The position numbers were made by a program, and so were the translations under genes. The notes under the pieces are model-generated. The model worked only from the letters and a program-made list of their open reading frames with translations, did not search any database and was not told where the DNA came from. Positions 22,402 through 35,569 of a stretch of 64,000 nucleotides of DNA are shown piece after piece. Numbering within the stretch: the stretch's first letter is position 1; each line of letters opens with the position of its first letter. Source of the DNA: Cladorhizidae sp. MBARI D1340-BT2 (taxonomy: Eukaryota; Porifera; Demospongiae; Poecilosclerida; Cladorhizidae); the NCBI GenBank assembly GCA_028752905.1, contig JAQNBH010000011.1, forward strand, positions 26,714,833 through 26,778,832. The letters run 5' to 3'.

Positions 22402-22825
22402 TTACTCCCACTCAACGTAGTCGTGAAGCGCAGATTGCTGAGATTGTGTAAAATGTCTCTCCAAAATTGAAAAAACTCTTTCAGTTGATGCTGAGGATGG
22501 CTGAATCAAAATTACTTTGCTGAATCCCTGACTCCACTATGGCAATGTTCCTTTATTATGCTCCCACCATTCCAAAGGGATCACTTCCCTTGCAAGTACC
22601 AGCAGCTAAATAAGATGGTAGTTCTAGCTTCAAATCAATAATGAGATCATCTCTGAAGAAAGGCAATGCCTTCAATGTGTCTACTGAAGCAGCAGTGACC
22701 TTCCCTTCCCTGGATTGAAAAGGCGAGCACTCTTAAATGCATCCATAATTGGTGTAAAATCCTGAAAAAATTCACTTCAAAGTAATGGAAACCCCTTGTA
22801 CACAGTTGCTAGCACAGCTCATCCA
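22402..22825 (-). pseudogene. hAT transposase C-terminal (dimerisation) domain
   Basis: On the minus strand one frame reads FQDFTPIMDAFKSARLFNPG; a shifted frame reads VDTLKALPFFRDDLIIDLKL and LPSYLAAG; a third reads EWWEHNKGTLP, a TAG, then WSQGFSKVILIQPSSASTE followed by RVFSIL and SALHDYVEWE before TAA at 22402-22404. The WW..H and PSSASTERVFS patterns are diagnostic of the hAT C-terminal dimerisation domain, which also contributes catalytic residues. At least two frameshifts and one stop show it is dead. The N-terminal zinc finger and most of the catalytic core are absent. Confidence 0.85.
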
Positions 22826-22919
22826 GTACTGCTCCGGCTGCAGTGCAGTAGCAATCTATTTGCAACGGCAGCTGCATTGGGCCAGTGACGTTGTCATGCC
22901 ACAGAATCGGACATAAACA

Positions 22920-23450
22920 TTTATGTATGTGTAAGTGTGATATGTGTAAGTGTTATTATTATTTCCCTGTATCACTCTTAACACTTTGATATCTGTATCA
23001 CCATTGTATATATAACGGAGTATACTGGTTCATATACCACTTTACCCTATTCTACTCTCACGCATCTATTTATAACTGTTACCTTATTTGGTCATATTTT
23101 AGTTGCCCGGCTGGAGTCTATTTAAAGTCCCAGGCGAGCCCACGTGATTCAGTTCTACTCTATACTTATGCTTAACAATTACTAAGATATTCTTAAGGCC
23201 TAAGAACCTTGTATCTGGGAAGAAGGGGTAATTGTAGAACTCTGGTGGCAGCAATTACCGCTTAACTGAAACCGGGTTAGCAACCAAAGCTTAAGGTCGA
23301 GGTTGAGCATCCGTTGTGAGCTGATATTTATAAGATGCGCACAACAGACGTACTTGAATTGAATTGCAGCAGTCTCGCCTAGAGCAATAGTATCTGTGTC
23401 AGTCTCAGACACTGGTAGTGAAACAGAAGCCATGAAGGCCTGTCAGTCTG
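22920..23450 (+). mobile_element. Possible LTR-retroelement 5' fragment inside the hAT element
   Basis: TGGTGGCAGC at 23243-23252 is the same primer-site sequence seen in both full LTR elements. Upstream is promoter-like text (CTATTTAAAG near 23118-23130). Downstream a leader-like stretch runs to an ATG at 23431. LTR borders could not be defined and no second LTR was found, so this is a tentative solo LTR plus leader. Confidence 0.4.
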
Positions 23451-23965
23451 TGCATATATTTAACTCAGTCAGCTGTTTGTTTTGGCCACATGGTAGATCA
23501 CATGACAAGGTCAAAGGTTAGTTTGCATGAGCATAATGGTTATATTGAGAGCATAATGATAAGGACCAGGAAGCATAATAATATGATTCTCAGAGCATAG
23601 GAGCAGAGCATAATAGCTTTAAAAAATTAGCATATGTGCCAAGGCCTATGTCTGGCTCTATAGTTTTGGTAGATGGCTTGCTGGTTGGAGTGGCAGGTAA
23701 ATCTTCTAGGCCAGTGCCCTAGTCCATGAAGCATGTCTCTACAACACAAATCTAAATAATTTTCCTCCTAGGGTTGCCAATAAAGTTACATACTGCTGGT
23801 TGGTCCAGGTCACAGTTACACAAGGTAAGCCTGCCTCACAATGGCTAAAGGGTGCTTGGCTGTAGGCATCTGGTACGCAAGACTTGCATTCACTCACTTG
23901 CAACTGAATACATGACTTCTTGCGTGGCATATTGGCTGACTGGATGCCTGACTCTCTACACAACC

Positions 23966-24635
23966 ATAGTTAACTGACAATATGGCTCTCAACAAAGCCA
24001 TAGTTGACTAACAGTTTGGATCTCAACACAGCCATAGTTGACTGACAGTGTGGCTCTCAACACAGCCATAGTTGACTGACAGTATGGCTCTCAACACAGC
24101 CATAGTTGACTGACAGTATGGCTCTCAACATAGCCATAGTTGACTGACAGTATGGCTCTCAACACAGCCATAGTTGACTGACAGTATGGCTCTCAACACA
24201 GCCATAGTTGGCTGACAATATGGCTCCCAACACAGCCATAGTTGACTAACAGTATGGCTCTCAACACAGCCATAGTTGACTGACAGTATGGCTCCCAACA
24301 CAGCCATAGTTGACTGACAGTATGGCTCTCAACACAGCCATAGTTGACTGACAGTATGGCTCTCAACACAGCATAGTTGAATAATAGTATGGCTCTCAAC
24401 ACAGCCATAGTTGACTTCAGTATGGCTCTCAACACAGCCATAGTTGACTGACAGTGATTCTCAACACAGCAATTGTTGACTAGCTCTCAACAAAGCCATA
24501 GTTGATTACAGTATGGCTCTCAATGCTCTCAACACAGCCATAGTTGACTGACAGTATGGCTCTCAACACGGTAATAGTTGACTAGCTCTCAACACAGCCA
24601 TAGTTGACTAAAGTATGGCTCTCAACGCTCTCAAC
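23966..24635. repeat. 34-bp minisatellite
   Basis: About 18-20 imperfect units contain ATGGCTCTCAACACAGCC then ATAGTTGACTGA. Units become truncated toward the right (near 24460-24630). Apparent minus-strand ORFs reading MAVLRAILSVNYGCVESHTV are repeat shadows. Confidence 0.95.
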
Positions 24636-24669
24636 ATGCGCACCAGAGTTCATGAATTCTGGTGTGCAT
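24636..24669. repeat. Palindrome at the left border of the 24-bp satellite
   Basis: The 34-bp segment centred on TTCATGAA pairs with itself except at two symmetric G/T positions. Its left arm is a 24-bp-satellite monomer in inverted orientation, so the array begins with a head-to-head junction. Confidence 0.8.
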
Positions 24670-27600
24670 CAAGCCATGAACTCTGGTGTGCATCAAGCCA
24701 TGAACTCTGTTGTGTATCAAGCTATGAACTTTGGTCTGTATCAAGCTATATGAACTCTGGTGTGTAGCAAAACATGAATTCTGGTGTGTATCAAGCTATG
24801 AACTCCAGTCTCTATCAAGCTATATGAATTCTGGTATGTAGCAAGACATGAACTCTGGTGTGAATCAAGCCATGAACTCTGGCGGGTATGAAGCTATGAA
24901 CTCTGGTCTGTATCAAGCTATGAACTCGGGTGTGTAGCAAGTTATGAGGTCTGGTGTGTAGCAGTCATGAACTCTGTATCAAGCCATGAAGTCTGGCATC
25001 TCAAGCCATGAACTCTGGTGTGTTTCAACCCATGAACTCTGGTGTGCATCAAGCCATGAACTCTGGTGTGCATCAAGCCATGAACTCTGGTGTGTAGCAA
25101 GCCATTAACTCAGGCATGCATCAAGCCAGTAACTCTGGTGGTATCAAGCTATAATTCTGGTCTGTAGCAAGACATGAACTCTGGTGTGTAGCAGTCATGA
25201 ACTCCGTATCAAGCCATGAACTCTAGTGTGCAGCAAGCCTTGAACACTGGTGTGTTAAGCCATGTACTCTGGTGTGTACCAAGCCATGAACACTGTTGTG
25301 CATCAAGCCAAGAACTCTGGTGTGCAACAAGCATGAACTCTGGTGTGCATCAAACCATGAACTCAGGAGTGCATCAAGCTATGTACAATGGCATGTAGCA
25401 AGCTATGAACTCTGGTGTGTACCAAGCTATGTATGAACTCTGATGTGTAGCAAGACATGAACTCTGGCGTCCAGCAAGCCATGAACTCCGGGGTGCATCA
25501 AGCCATGAACTCTGGTGTGTATCAAGCTATGAACTCTAGTGTGTAGCAAGACATGAACTCTGGTGTGAAGGAGTCATGAATTCTGTATCAAGCCATGAAC
25601 TCTGGTGGCTCGAGCCATGAACTCTGGTGTGCATCAAGCCATGAACTTTGGTTTGCATCGAGCCATGAACTCTGGTGTGCATCAAGCCATGAACTCTGGT
25701 ATGCATCAAGCCATGAACTCATGGTGTGCATCAAGCCATGAACTCTGGTGTGCATCAACCCATGAACTCTGGTATGCATCAAGCCATGAACTCTGGTGCG
25801 CAACAAGCCATGAACTCTGGTGTGTAGCAAGCCATGAACACTGGTGTGCATCAAGACATGTACTTTAGTTTGCATTGAGCCATGAACTCTGGTGTGCATC
25901 AAGCCATGAACTCTGGTTTGCATCAAGCCATGAACTCTTGTGTGCATCAAGCCATGAACTCTGGTGTGCATCAAGACATGAACTCTGGCTTGCATCAAGC
26001 ATGAACTTTGGTGTGCATCAAGCCATGAACTGTGGTGGGTATCAAGCTATGAACTCTGGTGTGTAGCAAGCCATGAACACTGGTGTATGTCAAGCCATGA
26101 ACTCTGGTTTGCATCAAGTCATGAACTCTGGTGTGCAGTAAGCCATGAACTATGGTGTTTATCAAGCTATATGAACTTTGGTGTGTAGCAAAACATGAAT
26201 TCTGCTGTGTATCAATCAAGCTATGAACTCCAGTCTATACCAAGCTGTATAAATTCTGGTGTGTAGCAAAACATGAACTCTTATGTGCATCAAGCCATGA
26301 ACTCTGGCGGGTATCAAGATATTCTAGTCTGTATCAAGCTATGAACTCGTGTGTGTATCAAGTTATGAGGTCTGGTGTGTATCAAGCTATGAACTCTGGG
26401 GTGTAGCAAGACATGAACTCTGGCGTACAGCAAGACATGAACTCCGGCGTGCATCAAGCTATGAAATCTGGTGTGTATCAAGCTATGAACTCTGATGTGC
26501 AGCAAGACATGAACTCTGGTGTGTAGCAGTCATGAACTCTGTAACTAGCCATGAACTATAGGTGTCTCAAGCCATCAACTCTGGTGTACATCAAGCCATG
26601 AACTCTGGTGTGCATCAAGCCATGAACTTTGGTGTGCATGGAGCCATGAACTATGGTGTGCATGAAGCCATGAACTCTGGTGTGCATCAAGCCATGAACT
26701 CTGGTGTGCATCAAGCCATGAACTCTGGTGTGTATCAAGCCATGAACTATGCTGTGCATCAAGCCATGAACTTTGGTGTGCATCAAGCCATGAACACTGA
26801 TGGGTATCAAGCTATGAACTCTGGTGTGTAGCAAGCCTTGAACTCTGGCGTGCAACAAGCCATGAACTCTGGTGTGCATCAAGCCATGAACTCTGGTTTG
26901 TCAAACCATAAACTCTGGTGTGTATAAAGCCATGAACTCAGGTGTGCATCAAGCCTTGAACTCTGGGGTGCATCTAACCAAGGACCCTGGTGGGTATCAA
27001 GCTATGAACTCTGGTCTGTATATGAACTCTCTGTGTACAAGACATGAATTCTGGTGTGTATTAAGCTATGAACTCTGGATTGTATCAAAGCTTTATGAAT
27101 TCTGGTGTGTAGCAAGACATGAACTCTGGTGTGCATCAAGCCATGAACTCTGGTGGATATCAAGCTATGAACTCTGGTCTGTTTCAAGCTATGAACTCTG
27201 GTGTGTCACAAGCATTGAAGTCTGGTGCATAGCAGTCATGAACTGTATCATCAAGCCATGGACTCTGGTGTCTCAAGCCATGAACCTTGGTGTACATCTA
27301 GCCATCAACTCTGGTGTGCAATAAGCCATGAACTTTGGTGTGCATCAAACCATGAACTCTGGTGGGTATCAAGCTATGAACTCTGGTGTGTAGCAAGCAA
27401 TGAACTCTGGCGTTCAGCAAGCCATGAACTCTGGCATGCATCAAGCTATGAACTCTGGTGTGTATCAAGCTATGAACTATGGTGTGTAGCAAGACATGAA
27501 CTCTGGTGTGTAGCAGTCATGAAATCTGTATCAATCCATGAATTCTGTTGTTTAAAGCCATGAGCTCTGGTGTGCATCAAGCCATGAACTTTGTTGTGCA

Positions 27601-30600
27601 TCAAGCCACGAACTCTGGTGTGTACCAAGCGATGAACACTGGCGTGTAGGAAGCCATGAACTCTGGAGTGCAGCAAGCCATCAACTCTGGTGTGCATCAA
27701 GCCATGAACTCTGGTCTGTATCAAGCTATGAACTCTGGTGTGTAGCAAGACATTATTAACTTTGATATGTAGCAGTCATGAACTCTGTCTCAAGCCATGA
27801 ACTCTGGCGTGCAGCAAGCCATGAACTCTGGCATGCAGCAAGCCATGAACTCAGGTGTGTCAAGCCATGAACTCTGGTGTGTAACAACAAGCCATGAATA
27901 CTGGTATGCATCAAGCCATGAACTCTGGTGTACATCAAGCCATGAACACTGGTGTGCATCAAGCTATGAACTCTGGTGTCTATCAAGCTATGAACTCTGG
28001 TCTGTATCAAGTGATATGAACTCTGGTGTGTAGCAAGACATGAACTTTGGTGTGCATCAAGCCATGAACTCTGGTGGGTATCAGGCTATGAACTCTGGTC
28101 TGTATCAAGCTATGAACTCAGGTGTGTAGCAAGCCATGAAGTCTGGTGTGTAGCAGTCATGAACTCTGTTTCAAGCCATGAACTCTGGTGTCTTAAGCCA
28201 TGAACTCTGGTGTACAGCAAGCCATGAACTCTGGTGTGCATCAAGCCATGAACTCTGGTGCATCAAGCCATAAACTCTGGTGTGCATCAATCAATGAACT
28301 TTTTTTCCTCTCAAGCTATGAACTCTGGTTGGTATCAAGCAATGAACTTTGGTGTGTAGCAAGCCATGAACTGTGGTGTGCATCAAGCTACACGTATGAA
28401 CTCTGGTATGCATCAAGCCATGAACTCTGCTGTGTATCAGGCTATGAACTCTGGTGTTTATCAAGCCATTAACTCTGGTGTGTTCCAAGCCATTAAATCT
28501 GGTGTGCAGCAAGTGATGAACTCTATCAATTCTGGTGTACATCAAGCCATGAACTCTGGTGTGTATCGAGCTATGGTCTCTGGTGTGTATCAAGCCATGC
28601 ACTCTGGTGTGTATCAAGCCATGCACTCTGGTGTGTATCAAGCCATGAACTCTGGTGGATATCAAGATATGAACTCTGGTCTGTATCAAGCTATGAACTC
28701 TGGTGTATAGCAAGACATGAACTCTGATGTGCATCAAGCCATAAACATCATGCCATGAACTCTGGTGTGCATCAAGGCATGAACTCGGATGTGCATCAAG
28801 CAATGAACTCTGGTGTTTATCAAGCTATGAACTCTGGTGAGCATCAAGTCATGAACTCTGGCGTGCATCAAGCTATTAAATCTGGTGTATATCAAGCTAT
28901 GAACTCTGATGTGCAACAAGACATGAACTCTGGTGTGTAGCAGTCATGGACTCTGTAACTAGCCATGAACTATAGGTGTCTCAAGCCATCAACTCTGGTG
29001 TACATCAAGCCATGAACTCTGGTGTGCATCAAGCCATGAACTTTGGTGTGCATGGAGCCATGAACTATGGTGTGCATGAAGCCATGAACTCTGGTGTGCA
29101 TCAAGCCATGAACTCTGGTGTGCATCAAGCCATGAACTCTGGTGTGCATCAAGCCATGAACTCTGGTGTGTATCAAGCCATGAACTCTGGTGTGCATCAA
29201 GCCATGAACTTTGGTGTGTAGCAAGCCATGAACACTGGCCTGCATCAAGCCATGAACTCTGGTGTGCATCAAGCCTTGAATTCTGGTGTGTAGCAAGCCA
29301 TGAACTCTAGTGTATAGAAAGACATGAACTCTGGTGTGTATAGATAGAGCTATGAACTCTGGTCTGTATCAAACTACGAACTTTAGTGTCTGGCAAGACA
29401 TGAACACTGGTGTGTATCAAGCCATGAACTCTGGTGTGCATCAAGCCATGAACTCGGGTGTGTAGCAAGCCATGAACTCAAGCATGCATCAAGCCAGTAA
29501 CTCTGGTGTGTATCAAGCTATGAATTCTGGTCTGTAGCAAGACATGAACTCTGGTGTGTAGCTGTCATGAACTCCGTATCAAGCCATGAACTCTAGTGTG
29601 CAGCAAGCATTGAACACTGGTGTGTTAAGCCACTCTGGTGTGTACCAAGCCATGAACTCTGGTGTGCATCAAGCCAAGAACGCTGGTGTGCAACAAGCAT
29701 GAACTCTGGTGTGCATCAAACCATGAACTCAGGTGTGCATCAAGCTATGAACAATGGCATGTAGCAAGCTATGAACTCTGGTGTGTATCAAGCTATATAT
29801 GAACTCTGATGTGTAGCAAGACATGAACTCTGGCGTCCAGCAAGCAATAAACTCCGGGGTGCATCAAGCCATGAACTCTGATGTGTATCAAGCTATGAAC
29901 TCTAGTGTGTAGCAAGACATGAACTCTGGTGTGTAGGAGTCATGAATTCTGTATCAAGCCATGAACTCTGGTGGCTCGAGCCATGAACTCTGGTGTATGT
30001 CAAGCCATGAACTCTGGTGTGCATCAAGCCATGAACTTTGGTTTGCATCGAGCCATGAAATCTGGTGTGCATCAAGCCATGAACATTGGTGTGCATCAAG
30101 CCATGAACTCTGGTGTGCATCAAGCCATGAACTCTGGTATGCATCAAGCTATGAACTCTGGTGTGCATCAAGCCATGAACTCTGGTGTACATCAACCCAT
30201 GAACTCTGGTGTGCATCAAGCCTTGAACTCTGGTGTGTAGCAAGCCATGAACACTGGTGTGCATCAAGACATGTACTTTAGTTTGCATCGAGCCATGAAC
30301 TCTGGTGTGCATCAAGCCATGAACTCTGGTTTGCATCAAGCCATGAACTCTTGTGTGCATCATGCCTTGAACTCTGGTGTGCATCAAGCCATGAACACTG
30401 GCTTGCATCAAGCATGAACTTTGGTGTGCACCAAGCCATGAACTGTGGTGGGTATCAAGCTATGAACTCTGGTGTGAAGAAAGCCATGAACACTGGTGTG
30501 TGTCAAGCCATGAACTCTGGTTTGCATCAAGTCATGAACTCTGGTGTGCAGCAAGCCATGAACTATGGTGTGTATCAAGCTATATGAACTCTGGTGTGTA

Positions 30601-31729
30601 GCAAAACATGAATTCTGCTGCTGTGTATCAATCAAGCTATGAACTCCAGTCTATATCAAGCTGTATAAATTCTGGTGTGTAGCAAAACATGAACTCTTAT
30701 GTGCATCAAGCCATGAGCTCTGGTGGGTATCAAGATATTCTAGTCTGTATCAAGCTATGAACTCGTGTATGTATCAAGTTATGAAATCTGGTGTGTATCA
30801 AGCTATGAACTCTGATGTGCAGCAAGACATGAACTCTGGTGTGCATCAAGCCATGAACTTTGGTGTGCATGGAGCCATGAACTATGGTGTGCATGAAGCC
30901 ATGAACTCTGGTGTGCATCAAGCCATGAACTCTAGTGTGCATCAAGCCATGAACTCTGGTGTGTATCAAGCCATGAACTCTGGTGTGCATCAAGCCATGA
31001 ACTTTGGTTTGCATCAAGCCATGAACACTGATGGGTATCAAGCTATGAACTCTGGTGTGTAGCAAGCCTTGAACTCTGGCGTGCAACAAGCGATGAACTC
31101 TGGTGTGCATCAAGCCATGAACTGTGGTTTGTCAAGCATAAACTCTGGTGTGTATCAAGCCATGAACTCAGGTGTGCATCAAGCCATGAACTCTGGTGTG
31201 CATCTAGCCAAGGACTCTGGTGGGTATCAAGCTATGAACTCTGGTCTGTATATGAACTCTCTGTGTACAAGACATGAACTCTGGTGTGTATTAAGCTATG
31301 AACTCTGGATTGTATCAAAGCTTTATGAACTCTGGTGTGTAGCAATACATGAACTCTGGTGTGCATCAACCCATGAACTCTGGTGGATATCAAGCTATGA
31401 ACTCTGGTCTGTTTCAAGCTATGAACTCTGGTGTGTCACAAGCATTGAAGTCTGGTGCATAGCAGTCATGAACTGTATCATCAAGCCGTGGAATCTGGTG
31501 TCTCAAGCCATGAACCTTGGTGTACATCTAGCCATCAACTCTGGTGTGCAATAAGCCATGAACTTTGGTGTGCATCAAACCATGAACTCTGGTGGGTATC
31601 AAGCTATGAACTCTGGTGTGTGGCAAGCAACGAACTCTGGCGTTCAGCAAGCCATGAACTCTGGCATGCATCAAGCTATGAACTCTGGTGTGTATCTAGC
31701 TATGAACTATGGTATGTAGCAAGGCATTA

Positions 31730-34700
31730 TTAACTTTGATATGTAGCAGTCATGAACTCTGTCTCAAGCCATGAACTCTGGCATGCAGCAAGCCATGAAC
31801 TCTGGCATGCTGCAAGCCATGAACTCTGGTGTGTCAAGCCATGAACTCTGGTGTGTAACAACAAGCCATGAACACTGGTATGCATCAAGCCATGAACTCT
31901 GGTGTACATCAAGCCATGAACACTGGTGTGCATCAAGCTATGAACTCTGGTGTGTATCAAGCTATGAACTCTGGTCTCTATCAAACGATATGAACTCTGC
32001 TTAGCAAGACATGAACTTTGGTGTGCATCAAGCCATGAACTCTGGTGGGTATCAATCTATGAACTCTGGTCTGTATCAAGCTATGAACTCAGGTGTGTAG
32101 CAAGCCATGAAGTCTGGTGTGTAGCAGTCATGAACTCTGTTTCAAGCCATGAACTCTGGTGTCTTAAGCCATGAACTCTGGTGTACAGCAAGCCATGAAC
32201 TCCGGTGTGCATCAAGCCATGAACTCTGGTGCATCAAGCCATAAACTCTGGTGTGCATCAATCAATGAACTCTGGTGTTTCTCAAGCTATGAACTCTGGT
32301 TGGTATCAAGCTATGAACTTTGGTGTGTAGCAAGCCATAAACTGTGGTGTGCATCAAGCTACACGTATGAACTCTGGTGTGCATCAAGCCATGAACTCTG
32401 CTGTGTATCAGGCTATGAACTCTGGTGTGTATCAAGCCATTAACTCTGGTATGTTTCAAGCCATTGAATCTGGTGTGCAGCAAGTGATGAACTCTATCAA
32501 TTCTGGTGTGCATCAAGCCATGAACTCTGGTGTGTATCGAGCTATGGTCTCTGGTGTGTATCAAGCCATGCACTCTGGTGTGTATCAAGCCATGCACTCT
32601 GGTGTGTATCAAGCCATGCACTCTGGTGGATATCAAGATATGAACTCTGGTCTGTATCAAGCTATGAACTCTGGTGTGTAGCAAGACATGAACTATGATG
32701 TGCATCAAGCCATGAACATCATGCCATGAACTTTGGTGTGCATCAAGGCATGAACTCGGATGTGCATCAAGCAATGAACTCTTGTGTTTATCAAGCTATG
32801 AACTTTGGTGTGTAGCAAGCCATGAACACTGGCCTGCATCAAGCCATGAACTCTGGCGTGCATCAAGCCTTGAATTCTGGTGTGTAGCAAGCCATGAACT
32901 CTAGTGTGTAGGAAGACATGAACTCTGGTGTGTATAGAGCTATGAACTCTGGTCTGTATCAAGCTACGAACTGTGGTGTCTGGCAAGACATGAATTCTGG
33001 TGTGTATTAAGCTATGAACTCTGGTCTGTATCAAGCTATGAACTTTGGTGTGCATAAAGCCATGAACTCTGGTGTGCATAAAGCCATGAAATCGTGTATG
33101 CTTCTAGCCATAAATTCTGGTGTGCATCAAGCTATGAACTCGGGTGTGCATCTAGCCATGACTATGGGAGTGCAGCAAGCGATGAACTCTATGAACTCTG
33201 GTGTTCATCAAGCCATGAACTATGGTGTGTATCAAGAAATGAACTCTGGTGTCAGTAACCAAGAACATCGCATCAAGCCATGAACTCTGGTGTGTATCAA
33301 GCTATGCACTCTGGTGTGTATCAAGCCATGAACTCTGGTGGATATCAAGATATGAACTCTAGTCTGTATCAAGCTATGAACTCTGGTGTGTAGCAAGACA
33401 TGAACTCTGATGTGCATCAAGCCATGAACTCTGGTGTGTATCATGCCAATGAACTCTGGTGTGTTTCAAGCCATGAACTCTGGTGTGTACCAAGCCATGA
33501 ACACTTGGATGCATCAAGCCATGAACTCTGGATTGTAGGAAGCCATGAACTCTGGTGTGCATCAAGCCATGAACTCTGGTGTTTAGGAAGCCATGAACTC
33601 TGGTGTGCATCAAGCCATGAACTCTGGTGTGTACCAAGCTATGAACTCTGGTCTGTATCAAGCTATGAACTCTGGTGTGTAGCAAAACATGAATACTGGT
33701 GTGTATCAAGCTATGAACTCCAGTCTATATCAAGCTATATGAACTCTGGTGTGTAGTAAGACATGAACTCTGGTGTGCACCATGCAATGAACTCTGGCGG
33801 GTATCAAACTATGAACTCTGGTCTGAATCAAGCTATGAACTCGGGTGTGTAGCAAGCCATGAAGTCTGGTGTGTAGCAGTCATGAAATCTGTATCAAGCC
33901 ATGAACTCTGGTGTCTCAGGCCATGAACTCTGGTTTGCAGCAAGCCATAAACTCTGGTGTGCTTCAAGCAATGAAATTTGGTGTGCATCAAGCCATAAAC
34001 TTTGGTGGGTATGAAGCTATGAACGCTGGTGTGTGGCAAGCCATGAACTCTTGCGTTCAGCAAGCCATGAACTCTGGCATGCATCAAGCCATGAACTCTG
34101 GTGTGTATCAAGCTATGAATTCTGGGGTGTAGCAAAACATGAACTCTGGTGTGTAGCAAGACATGAACTCTGGTGTGTAGCAGTCATGAACTCTGTATCA
34201 AGCCATGAACTCTGGTGTCTCAAGCCATGAACTCTGGTTTGTGTCAAGCCATGAACTCTGGTGTGCATCAAGCCATGAACTTTGGTGTGCATCAAGCCAT
34301 GAACTATGGTGTGCATCAAGCCATCAACTCTGGTGTATATCAAGCCATGAACTCTGGCGTGTATCAACCCATGAACTCTGGTGCATGAACTCTGGTGTGC
34401 ATCAAGCCGTGCACTTTGGTGTGCATCAAGTAATGAACTCTGGTGGGTATCAAGCCAAGAATTCTGGTGTATAGTAAGCCATGAACCCTGACGTGCAGCA
34501 AGCAATGAACTCTGGCATGCATCAAGATAAACTCTGGTATGTATCAAGCTACTGTATGAACTCTGGTGTGAAGAAGACATGAACTCTAGTGTGTTGCAGT
34601 CATGAACTCTGTATCAAGCCATGAACTCTGGTGTATCAAGCCATGAAGTCTGGTGTGTGTCAAGCCATGAACTCTGGTTTGCATCAAGCCATGAACTCAA

Positions 34701-35569
34701 GCATGTATCAAGCTATTAACTCTGATGTGCATCAACCCATAAACTCTGGTGTGCATCAAGCCATGAACTCTGTTGTGCAGCAAGCGATGAACTCTATGAT
34801 ATCTGGTGTGCATCAAGCCATGAATTCTGGTGTGTATCGTGCTATGAACTCTGGTGTGTATCAAGCCATGTACTCTGGTGTGCATCATGCCATGAACTCC
34901 GGTGTGCATCAAGGCATGAACTCATATGTGATTAAAGCAATGAACTCTGTTGTTTATCAAGCTATGAACTCTAGTGGGTATCAAGCTATGAACTTTGGTG
35001 TGTAGCAAGCCATGAACTCTGGCCTGCATCAAGCCTTGAACTCCGGCGTGCATCAAGCCTTGAACTCTGGTGTGTAGCAAGCCATGAACTCTGGTGTGTA
35101 TAGAGCTATGACCTCTGGTCTATATCAAGCTATGAACTATGGTGTCTGGCAAGACATGAACTATGGTGTGTATCAAGCCATGAACTCTGGTCTGTGTCAA
35201 GCTATGAACTCTGGTGTGCATCAAGCCATGAACTCTGGTGTGCATAAAGCCATGAACTCAGGTGTGCTTCTAACCATAAATTCTGGTATGCATCAAGCTA
35301 TGAACTCGGGTGTGCATCAAGCCATGACTTCGTGTGTGCAGCAAGTGATGAACTCTATGAACTCTGGTGTGCATCAAGCCATGAACTATGGTGTGTATCA
35401 AGACATGAAATCTGGTGTCAGTAACCATGAACTCCGCATCAAGCCATGAACTCTGGTGTGTATCAAGCTATGCACTCTAGTGTGTATCAAGCCATGAACT
35501 CTGGTGGATATCAAGATATGAACTCTGGTCTGTACCAAGCTATGAACTATGGTATGTAGCAAGACATTA
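31730..35569. repeat. Higher-order repeat copy 1 within the 24-bp array
   Basis: It starts at a marker monomer disrupted by ACATTATTAACTTTGATATG-like text near 31722-31745. Its variant order matches 35570-39400 almost base for base. Confidence 0.88.

Larger units (their letters stand above)
22236..23648 (-). mobile_element. hAT-superfamily DNA transposon remnant
   Basis: The ends carry a perfect 15-bp inverted repeat TAGGCCTTGGCACAT (22236-22250, and complement ending at 23648). The flanks are 8-bp near-duplications, TGCCTGGC (22228-22235) and TGTCTGGC (23649-23656), matching 7 of 8, as expected for hAT target sites. Both ends hold repeated subterminal GCATAAT words. A transposase C-terminus lies on the minus strand at 22402-22825. 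The right half (about 22920-23450) looks like foreign LTR-type sequence. Confidence 0.82.

Noticed and set aside
24636..24669. Rho-independent-type terminator hairpin
   Set aside because: No T tract, eukaryotic context, and the hairpin is explained by an inverted satellite monomer.
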